Source: UBA2108 sp963925495 (GTDB taxonomy: Bacteria > Bacteroidota > Bacteroidia > Flavobacteriales_G > Salibacteraceae). Taken from it: a stretch of 12,082 nucleotides of DNA. The notes beneath the pieces are model-generated. The model did not search any database. It saw only the letters and a program-made list of their open reading frames with translations, and was not told the origin of the DNA. A program made the translations under genes and the position numbers. Positions 6,449 through 12,082 of the stretch are shown piece after piece. Numbering within the stretch: the first letter of the stretch is position 1; each line of letters begins with the position of its first letter. The DNA lies in the NCBI GenBank assembly GCA_963925495.1, contig CAWUST010000049.1:1-12082 (forward strand), written 5' to 3'.

Positions 6449-7399
6449 CTAAGCGTTTGCAATAATAAATTCGGCAAGTTCTTCACCAATCCTGTCCTGC
6501 GCCTCTAAAGTAGCTGCCCCAACGTGAGGAGTAGTAGCAATATGTCCTTGACTCATCAAATCTGTTCTAGGATTTGGTTCATTTTCAAATACATCCAAAG
6601 CTGCAGCAGCAACTTTACCTGTTTTTAATGCTTCCAATAAAGCATCTTCATCAACTACACCACCACGAGCTGCATTTACCAAACGAACATTGTCTTTCAT
6701 TTTCACCAATTCTTTAGCTCCAATAACTGCACTTCCGTCTGCCTGCTTTGGAACGTGTAGAGAAATAAATTCACTTGAAGAAAGTAGGGTATCCATATCT
6801 ACAGTATCTATATTAACTTTTACTTTTTCTCCAGCTACGTTTACAATAATTTGAACTTGGTCAATAAATGGATCATGAGCAACAACTGACATTCCACAAC
6901 CCAGAGCGTAAGAAGCAAGGCTTTGGCCAATACGTCCAATTCCAATAATTCCCAAGGTTTTGCCACGCAATTCAATTCCTTTTCCATATTTCTTTTTTAA
7001 TACTTTAAAGTCGGAAGAACCATGTTCTGGCATTTGTCTATTGGCATCGTAAGTAGTTCTAGCAAGGCTAAACATTTGAGTCATAACCAATTCTGCTACA
7101 GACTGAGAAGAAGCGCCTGGCGTATTAAAAACTAAACGACCAATCGAACGAGCATATTCCACATCGATATTGTCCATACCAACACCACCACGACCAATCA
7201 TTCTAAGATTTGGGCAGGCATCAATTACTTCTTTGCGAATTGTAGTTGCCGAGCGAACTAAAACTACTTCGTAACCTTCTTTATTTATAGCATCAATTAA
7301 CTGATCTTGTGGTACATTTTCAGTAATAACTTTATGTCCTGCAGCTTCAAGCATTACTATTCCGCTTTTAGCTATTCCGTCGTTTGCTAATATTTTCAT
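6449..7399 (-). CDS. serA: D-3-phosphoglycerate dehydrogenase, short form without ACT domain
   Basis: SerA oxidises 3-phosphoglycerate to 3-phosphohydroxypyruvate with NAD, the first step of serine synthesis. The 316-residue protein shows RSAT at 49-52 and GRGGVGMDNID (69-79). The Rossmann motif GIGRIG lies at 153-158, with the ribose-binding Asp D176. The catalytic set is Arg in NAARGG (about R245), Glu in FENEP (about E274) and His in TTPHVGAAT (about H292). The protein ends just after the catalytic core, so the C-terminal ACT domain that mediates serine feedback in E. coli SerA is absent; regulation, if any, must be different. It lies 57 bases downstream of serC on the same strand. Other 2-hydroxyacid dehydrogenases are similar, but the serC neighbour supports SerA. 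Confidence 0.92.
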   Translation of the reverse strand: MKILANDGIAKSGIVMLEAAGHKVITENVPQDQLIDAINKEGYEVVLVRSATTIRKEVIDACPNLRMIGRGGVGMDNIDVEYARSIGRLVFNTPGASSQSVAELVMTQMFSLARTTYDANRQMPEHGSSDFKVLKKKYGKGIELRGKTLGIIGIGRIGQSLASYALGCGMSVVAHDPFIDQVQIIVNVAGEKVKVNIDTVDMDTLLSSSEFISLHVPKQADGSAVIGAKELVKMKDNVRLVNAARGGVVDEDALLEALKTGKVAAAALDVFENEPNPRTDLMSQGHIATTPHVGAATLEAQDRIGEELAEFIIANA

Positions 7400-7405
7400 T
7401 TATAT

Positions 7406-7459
7406 TAATTTTTTAATGCCTAATTTTTAATGTTAATGAATTAAATTAAAAATTCATTA
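7406..7459 (-). repeat. Overlapping inverted repeats in the serC-serA gap
   Basis: The gap contains AATTTTTAAT (7422-7431) facing ATTAAAAATT (7445-7454), a perfect 10-base inverted repeat. TAATGAATT (7434-7442) faces AATTCATTA (7451-7459), a perfect 9-base pair whose second arm includes the serC stop codon. The two stems share bases and so exclude each other. A near-direct repeat, TAATTTTTTAATG then TAATTTTTAATG, lies at 7406-7432. All arms are almost pure A/T, so thermodynamic strength and significance are doubtful. Confidence 0.35.
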
Positions 7460-8515
7460 TAGTTCTTTCATAACATTCACCAAAGCTTGAACTCCTTCCA
7501 AATCCATTGCATTGTACATTGACGCTCTGTATCCACCAACTGATCGGTGTCCTTTAATACCACTAATCTTTGCATTATTCCACAATTCGTCAAATCGTTC
7601 TTTGTTTGCTTCATCATTAAGCACAAAGGTGGCGTTCATGTTCGATCTATCTTCTTTTGCAGCCACACCGCAAAACAATGGGTTATTATCAATTTCCCCA
7701 TAAAGTAACTCCGCTTTTGCTTCGTTTCGGGCTTCTATCCAATCTACACCACCATTGGCTTTTAACCAACGAAGAGTTAGCATAGAAACATAAACGGGAA
7801 ATACTGGAGGAGTATTGAACATAGACTCTTTGTCGGCATGAATTTCTAGGTTCAAATAAGAAGGAATGTTACGACCACTTCTTCCATAAACGTCTTTTTT
7901 AATAATGTACATAGTAGATCCGGCTGGTCCCATATTTTTTTGTGCCCCTGCATAAATCAAATCAAATTTTGAAATATCTACTTTTTTAGAAAAAATATCA
8001 GAAGACATATCGCAAACCAATGGAACAGAACATTCTGGGAATTCTTTTATTTGAGTTCCGTAAATGGTATTGTTAGACGTACAATGAAAATAATCTACAT
8101 CATTAGGAATAGAATACCCTTTTGGAATGTGGTTGTAATTCTCGCCTTTTGAAGAAGCCACTTCAATTACATTTCCAAATAATTTTGCTTCTTTTTGAGC
8201 TTTTTCGGCCCAAACACCTGTGTTTAAGTAGGCCGCGCTTCCGTTTTCTTTCATTAAGTTGTAGGCAGTAATAACAAATCCTAAACTAGCTCCACCTTGA
8301 ATAAAAACAGCGTCGTAATTGTCCGGAACCTCTAAAAGTTCTTTTACCAATTCAACAGTTTCGTCCATAACCGCAACAAAGTTTTTGCTTCGGTGCGAAA
8401 TCTCCACCAAAGAGAGGTTTAAATTATCGAAATTGGATACCGCTTCTGATGCTTCTTTTAATACTTCTTGTGGCAGTATGCAAGGGCCTGCGCTGAAATT
8501 ATATACTTTAGCCAT
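7457..8515 (-). CDS. serC: Phosphoserine aminotransferase
   Basis: SerC uses PLP to convert 3-phosphohydroxypyruvate and glutamate to phosphoserine, and often serves the analogous step in PLP synthesis. The 352-residue protein has NFSAGPCILP at 6-15, the substrate-binding EISHRS (38-43, with H41 and R42), IQGGAS (72-77), the CDMSSDIFS segment and the PLP-binding Lys193 in YAGAQKNMGPAG. It ends with the family block GHRSVGGYRASMYNA. The length is standard (about 360). It is the first gene of the minus-strand run, followed by serA 57 bases on. Upstream, between 8516 and 8768, is a divergent promoter region with an inverted repeat about 50 bases before the start. Confidence 0.94.
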   Translation of the reverse strand: MAKVYNFSAGPCILPQEVLKEASEAVSNFDNLNLSLVEISHRSKNFVAVMDETVELVKELLEVPDNYDAVFIQGGASLGFVITAYNLMKENGSAAYLNTGVWAEKAQKEAKLFGNVIEVASSKGENYNHIPKGYSIPNDVDYFHCTSNNTIYGTQIKEFPECSVPLVCDMSSDIFSKKVDISKFDLIYAGAQKNMGPAGSTMYIIKKDVYGRSGRNIPSYLNLEIHADKESMFNTPPVFPVYVSMLTLRWLKANGGVDWIEARNEAKAELLYGEIDNNPLFCGVAAKEDRSNMNATFVLNDEANKERFDELWNNAKISGIKGHRSVGGYRASMYNAMDLEGVQALVNVMKEL

Positions 8516-8564
8516 ATCTGTTTTTTAATGAAAAAATTTCAACGCGAATTTGCAACAAAAAAGG

Positions 8565-8590
8565 CTGTGATAAAAGGAGTATTGTCACAG
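8565..8590. promoter_or_regulatory. Inverted repeat CTGTGA-N14-TCACAG upstream of serC
   Basis: A perfect 6-base inverted repeat, CTGTGA at 8565-8570 and TCACAG at 8585-8590, lies about 50-75 bases upstream of the serC ATG in the divergent gap. It could be an operator for a dimeric regulator or a weak hairpin in the serC leader. The half-site resembles a CRP half-site, but the 14-base spacing does not fit CRP. The remainder of the gap up to 8768 shows no gene. Confidence 0.35.
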
Positions 8591-8752
8591 AGAATAAAAG
8601 CTTTTCAACGATAAATTGGATTTAATGTTTATTTTTAATTCTAAACAATTCAAACTTAAACCATACAACTGTCATTTTTATTTTTAATCGGTATAAATGG
8701 CTGAATTAAGAATAATTTAGATTCCACACTGCTTTTAATTCTTCATAAACCC

Positions 8753-8760
8753 GACCTTTG
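8753..8760 (+). promoter_or_regulatory. Candidate -7 box for the 8769 membrane-protein gene
   Basis: GACCTTTG differs from the Bacteroidota -7 consensus TAnnTTTG by one base and is followed by TAC. It ends eight bases before the ATG, so the transcript would be nearly leaderless. No clear -33 element is seen. Support is weak. Confidence 0.28.
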
Positions 8761-8768
8761 TACTTTAT

Positions 8769-9212
8769 ATGTTTGAAGAATTTGGTAAAATATTTGGGTT
8801 AATTCTGTTTGGAATGGTGAAATTTCTATTCACTCCTCCAGCTATTGTGGCTTTGGGATATACTTTTTGGGAAACCATCATTATATCTCTGATAAGCGGG
8901 TGGCTCGGAGTGCTAGTATTCTATTATGTTGGCAGTGCCATTTTTGCTTGGATAGCAGAATTTAGATCAACAAATACACGAAAAAAGAAATTCAATAAAC
9001 GAAATCGATTTGTTATTTGGTTGAAAAATAGTTTTGGAATAAAAGGAGTTTCTGTCATAATTGGAGTGGGCTCTATTCCTTTAGTTTGCCTAATTGCAGC
9101 CAAGTACTTCAGAGACGATAAAAAAACCATTTATTACTTGCTCTTTGCTGTCTTGATTTGGGCGTTTGGATTAACCGGACTTTCATTTTTATTCAAGCCA
9201 TATTTATTATAA
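8769..9212 (+). CDS. Small integral membrane protein of unknown function
   Basis: The protein has 147 residues and I cannot assign it to a family. Two hydrophobic stretches occupy roughly residues 5-28 and 31-58. A strongly basic loop follows (RKKKFNKRNR at about 72-81), and two more hydrophobic segments lie at about 93-112 and 119-145. This gives about four membrane spans with the basic loop expected on the cytoplasmic side. The repeated arrangement of a glycine- and proline-containing hairpin (FTPPAIVALG; GVGSIPLVCLIAA) suggests two similar halves. That pattern is vaguely like small export proteins, but I do not assign a function. It is divergent from serC and 22 bases upstream of the HAD gene, with which it may be co-transcribed. 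Confidence 0.75.
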   Translation: MFEEFGKIFGLILFGMVKFLFTPPAIVALGYTFWETIIISLISGWLGVLVFYYVGSAIFAWIAEFRSTNTRKKKFNKRNRFVIWLKNSFGIKGVSVIIGVGSIPLVCLIAAKYFRDDKKTIYYLLFAVLIWAFGLTGLSFLFKPYLL

Positions 9213-9234
9213 TTACTTAAAAAAACAGAATACA

Positions 9235-9933
9235 ATGTTCAAAAACATTACTCATGTTTATTTCGATTTAGACCATACCCTTTGGGACTTTGAAAGCAAT
9301 TCAAGGGAAGCACTTTCCGAAATTTTTGAAAAATTTGAATTAGGAAAAAAAGGAGTAAGAGGAGTGGATGATTTTATAAGAGTATATGAAAAAGTAAACC
9401 ACAGAATGTGGGATGAGTATAGAAGAGGGGTAAGGAGTAAAGCTCAACTTCGAAAAGAAAGATTTCCTACAGCACTTGGTTTGTTTGAAATAAAAGAGGA
9501 GCAGATTGCTAAAGATGCCAATGCCTATTATTTAGAGCATAGTCCAAGAAAAACCAATTTATTCGATCATGCCCACGAAACACTAGAATATTTAAAAACA
9601 AAATACAAACTTTATATTATTACCAACGGTTTTCAAGAGATTCAGACCATAAAAATGCAAAATTCGAAATTGGATTTGTACTTCGAAGATGTCATTACTT
9701 CAGAAATGGTAGAGGTAAGAAAACCAGACCCAAAGATCTTTGCACATGCCCTACAATTAGGAAATGCCAAAGCAGAAAACTCGGTAATGATTGGAGATGA
9801 TGCGGATGTAGATGTGATAGGAGCGCAAGATTGTGGAATGAAAGGGATCTTTTTTAATCCTTTAAAGGTTGCACATGAAAAGAAAGTAGATTACGAAATT
9901 GCAAGTTTACGTGAATTGAAAAGCATTCTTTAG
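9235..9933 (+). CDS. yjjG: HAD-superfamily hydrolase, YjjG-type noncanonical pyrimidine nucleotidase
   Basis: This 232-residue cytoplasmic phosphatase has all four HAD motifs. The nucleophile and acid Asp are in VYFDLDHTLWDF (D11, D13). Motif II is the Thr/Asn in IITNGF, motif III the Lys in EVRKPDPKIF, and motif IV the acidic pair in MIGDDADVDVIGA. A helical cap domain lies between motif I and motif II. The opening DLDHTLWDFESNS matches the YjjG group, which dephosphorylates damaged or noncanonical pyrimidine nucleoside monophosphates. It follows the small membrane protein by 22 bases. Because no serB is visible beside serA/serC, a phosphoserine phosphatase role was considered, but the motif I context favours YjjG. 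Confidence 0.82.
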   Translation: MFKNITHVYFDLDHTLWDFESNSREALSEIFEKFELGKKGVRGVDDFIRVYEKVNHRMWDEYRRGVRSKAQLRKERFPTALGLFEIKEEQIAKDANAYYLEHSPRKTNLFDHAHETLEYLKTKYKLYIITNGFQEIQTIKMQNSKLDLYFEDVITSEMVEVRKPDPKIFAHALQLGNAKAENSVMIGDDADVDVIGAQDCGMKGIFFNPLKVAHEKKVDYEIASLRELKSIL

Positions 9934-10008
9934 AAATTTACTGCCCTTTATATTTAACAAGGCTCATATTTTAATCATCTACTATCGAATACTTTTACAA
10001 AAGTTAAA

Positions 10009-10146
10009 ATGAGAAAAATTTTTCACCTATCCATTTGTTTTTTTTCATTCGGCTTAAGTTCTTGCAATAAAAAAGGATGTACGGATGTAACCGCGTTAAA
10101 CTATAGCTCTGAGGCTAAAAGTAATGATGAATCTTGTTTGTACTAG
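10009..10146 (+). CDS. 45-residue predicted lipoprotein with a C-x-D-x-x-A-x-N-Y motif
   Basis: This short gene encodes a basic start (MRK), a hydrophobic stretch and a lipobox-like GLSSC with the lipidated Cys at residue 19. The mature part is only 27 residues. It contains GCTDVTALNYSSEAKSNDES followed by CLY, the motif seen repeatedly in secreted Bacteroidota proteins, with C24 and C43 well placed for a disulfide. The same motif occurs at the N-terminus of the MbnP-like protein encoded just downstream (C32 to C50). The product should be a very small outer- or periplasm-facing lipoprotein. After the TAG the frame stays open for another 20 codons to a TGA that overlaps the next ATG, so it could also be a truncated longer gene. 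Its function is unknown. Confidence 0.6.
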   Translation: MRKIFHLSICFFSFGLSSCNKKGCTDVTALNYSSEAKSNDESCLY

Positions 10147-10205
10147 GCTTCTGAAGTTCTAGGAGATTTATCTTGGAAAGTAAGTATTAATTTAATTTTA
10201 ATAAA

Positions 10206-11129
10206 ATGAAAAATCTAAAATATAAAAGTCAAATAGTTCATTTATTAATGGTGTTAGTTGCAGGTTTTGTAATTAATGGCTGTAAACCTACTGCAGGATG
10301 CAACGATCCAAAGGCAACAAACTATGAGGCTGATGCAGACAGATTTGGCGAATGTGTTTACTTGATTGATACCGGGGGAATTATAGTTCCAGATACCGCG
10401 ATTAAAATGAATATAGAAATTAAGGCAACAATTGATGGCAAGCCTTTGGAAATGAATAAAAAGTACTCCAATAAACTAGGTAAAGAGTTTGAATTAAGCA
10501 CATTGAAGTTTTATTTAGCGAACATGAAGTTAGCGTTTCAAGCTAGTGGTAAAAGAGAAATTAAGGATGTAGAATTATTTGATTTTGATACTTCAAAACC
10601 GTTAAATCCTTCCATTCCATATTGGACAAACAAAACAGAATGTGTTTTATTGGGCGGCGGAAAGTTTGATCAAATTTATATTGGAGTAGGTGTAGGAATC
10701 GAAGAAAATGAAGAATTCAGCCCTAACAAATACCCGGCGAGTCATGCTCTGAGTGGCACCTATACTCAAATGGCGTGGGACTGGAAAGCAAAGTATATTT
10801 TTTCAATGATAGAAGGTGTGGTAGACTCCAGCGGTGATGGCAAAATGGATAGGTCTTTCTTTTATCATTCTGGACATAGCGATATGTACAGATTAGCAGT
10901 ATTGGATTTCGATAAGACTTATGATTTAAAGAATGGCGAAACGGTAAACATTGTAATTAATTTAGATTTTCTGAAAGTTCTTGATGTGCTCAAGATTGAA
11001 ACTAATTTAGAAGGTAAGTCACATACTGGAAATCCAGAAGAAAAAGTTCTAAGTTCTACGGTTCAAACTAATTTAAGTAGATCTTTAAGCATTGAAAAAA
11101 TTGAAATAATACCGGCGCTTGCTTTATGA
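10206..11129 (+). CDS. MbnP-like lipoprotein (putative copper-binding partner of a di-heme enzyme)
   Basis: This is a 307-residue exported lipoprotein with a signal peptide ending in VINGC (C26). Residues 31-52 carry the small Cys-bounded motif GCNDPKATNYEADADRFGEC. From about residue 67 the MbnP-like domain begins: MNIEIKATIDGKPLEMNKKY, LSTLKFYLANMKLAF (98-112), a central YWTNKTECVLLGGGKFDQIY, and the diagnostic MAWDWKAKYIFSMIEG (189-204, with W191 and W193). A histidine-rich FYHSGHSDMYR with H221 and H224 follows. In characterised MbnP the copper site uses histidines and a kynurenine made from Trp by the MauG-type enzyme MbnH. The next gene overlaps this one (ATGA) and encodes such a di-heme protein. 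Copper binding and the modified Trp are inferences for this protein. Confidence 0.82.
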   Translation: MKNLKYKSQIVHLLMVLVAGFVINGCKPTAGCNDPKATNYEADADRFGECVYLIDTGGIIVPDTAIKMNIEIKATIDGKPLEMNKKYSNKLGKEFELSTLKFYLANMKLAFQASGKREIKDVELFDFDTSKPLNPSIPYWTNKTECVLLGGGKFDQIYIGVGVGIEENEEFSPNKYPASHALSGTYTQMAWDWKAKYIFSMIEGVVDSSGDGKMDRSFFYHSGHSDMYRLAVLDFDKTYDLKNGETVNIVINLDFLKVLDVLKIETNLEGKSHTGNPEEKVLSSTVQTNLSRSLSIEKIEIIPALAL

Positions 11130-12082
11130 GATTTTTAGGGTTTATATTAATTAGTTTTATTTTATTTTCTTGTAAAAAAGAGAATACAGAAACCGATATG
11201 ATATTTCCCATTAATGAAGAAAGCACTTCTTTAATTAAAATTCCTAAAGGTTTCCCAGAACTGGATCCTATTATAGAAAAAAACATAACTCCAGCAAAAG
11301 TGGCCTTGGGGAAAAAACTATTTTTTGATCCAATTTTAAGTCGAACCGGAAAAATTTCTTGCGGTTCTTGTCACAAAAAGAACATTGCTTTCACAGATGG
11401 ACGCGCCTTCCCTGAAGGGGTGGATGGCCAGCTTGGGAATAGGAGTAGTCCTAGTCTTGTAAACTTGGCTTGGTCTACTGAATTTATGTGGAGCGGAGGA
11501 CCACAATCATTAGAAGCTCAAGTAGTTTTACCGTTTGACGATCATAGAGAGTTTGACTTGAGTAGAGTGGATGCGGTAGACAAATTATTGGTAATAACTG
11601 AATACGTAGAACTGTTTGACGAAGCTTATAATGAAAAAGCAAATCCTACTCTCCTAACCAACGCTATTGCTATGTACGAAAGAACCATTGTAAGTGGAAA
11701 TTCAAATTTTGATAAATTCGAATACCAAGGAAATAAATCAGCGTTATCGGCAAATGCACTAAAAGGAAAAACCTTGTTCAGTAGCGAAAAATTCAAATGT
11801 AATCATTGCCATGTTGCCCCCTTGTTTACTAATTTCGAATTTATTAATAATGGAATTTATTCTTCAGTTGGAGATTCTGGAAGGTACGCAATCACAATTC
11901 ATTCTCCAGATAAAGGAAAATTTAAAGTACCAACTTTGCGCAACATTGAAGTTACCATGCCATATATGCATGATGGAAGATTTAAGACTTTAGAAGAAGT
12001 GATAGATTTTTATGGTAGTGGTGGAGGAAAATACATTACTCAGGATTCTCGTATAACTCAAAAAGATATTAGCAAAGAAGAG
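11126..12082 (+). CDS. MauG/CcpA-type di-heme cytochrome c peroxidase, possibly MbnH-like (C-terminus cut by window end)
   Basis: The first 319 residues are present and the frame is still open at the window edge. A lipoprotein signal ends in LFSC (C16), so the protein is periplasmic and membrane-anchored. Two c-type heme motifs are visible, CGSCH (79-83) and CNHCH (225-229). An LVNLAW segment with W116, placed like the Trp between the hemes in this family, lies between them. The block VPTLRNIEVTMPYMHDGRF (268-286) follows, with M281 in the position of the Met ligand of bacterial peroxidases, then EEVIDFYGSGGG. Family members reduce peroxide or, like MauG and MbnH, oxidise a partner protein. 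The ATG overlaps the stop of the MbnP-like gene, favouring a dedicated enzyme-partner pair. An ordinary peroxidase remains possible. Confidence 0.9.
   Translation, partial: MRFLGFILISFILFSCKKENTETDMIFPINEESTSLIKIPKGFPELDPIIEKNITPAKVALGKKLFFDPILSRTGKISCGSCHKKNIAFTDGRAFPEGVDGQLGNRSSPSLVNLAWSTEFMWSGGPQSLEAQVVLPFDDHREFDLSRVDAVDKLLVITEYVELFDEAYNEKANPTLLTNAIAMYERTIVSGNSNFDKFEYQGNKSALSANALKGKTLFSSEKFKCNHCHVAPLFTNFEFINNGIYSSVGDSGRYAITIHSPDKGKFKVPTLRNIEVTMPYMHDGRFKTLEEVIDFYGSGGGKYITQDSRITQKDISKEE

Noticed and set aside
8566..8589. CRP-type operator (TGTGA...TCACA)
   Set aside because: The half-sites are 14 bases apart instead of the 6 of the CRP consensus.
8528..8614. 28-codon plus-strand frame in the serC upstream region encoding a Lys/Arg-rich peptide
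   Set aside because: It is too short, with no initiation signal and no family resemblance. A frame of this length is expected by chance.
11811..11993. 60-codon frame inside the di-heme peroxidase gene
   Set aside because: It overlaps the second heme region of a clear coding sequence in another frame.

Overview
The window looks like a chromosomal segment from a Bacteroidota bacterium, most likely of the order Flavobacteriales. The DNA is AT-rich, start codons mostly lack Shine-Dalgarno sites, a TAnnTTTG-type -7 box is visible, and several proteins carry family signatures typical of that group (DUF1015 next to serA/serC, short ACT-less PGDH, small lipoproteins with a C-x-D-x-x-A-x-N-Y motif). 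The genus cannot be read from this sequence. There are no rRNA or tRNA genes, CRISPR arrays, insertion sequences or phage genes.

Bases 127-3497 (+) form a tightly packed molybdenum-cofactor operon: a one-domain ModE-like regulator, a TauE/SafE-type transporter, mobA, moaD, a MoeB-like E1 enzyme fused to a rhodanese-like tail, and moaE. Most junctions overlap (TAATG or ATGA). MoaD, the MoeB-rhodanese protein and MoaE together cover thiocarboxylation and dithiolene formation, and MobA adds the GMP. moaA, moaC, moeA and mogA are not in the window.

Bases 8515-3728 (-) hold a serine-biosynthesis run: serC, serA, a DUF1015 protein, a YggS/PLPBP pyridoxal-phosphate homeostasis protein and a small HEAT-like protein. 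No serB is present. The moa and ser runs converge at about 3.5-3.7 kb.

Bases 8769-9933 (+) carry a small unrecognised membrane protein and a YjjG-type HAD nucleotidase. Bases 10009-12082 (+) carry a 45-residue lipoprotein, an MbnP-like lipoprotein and the first 319 residues of a MauG/CcpA-type di-heme peroxidase that runs off the end. The last two resemble the MbnP/MbnH copper-protein pair, in which the di-heme enzyme converts a Trp of its partner to kynurenine.

The least expected signal is non-coding. Two diverged copies of one hairpin-bearing repeat lie immediately after the stop codons of moaE (about 3498-3613) and serA (about 6349-6448), each in the same orientation as the gene it follows.
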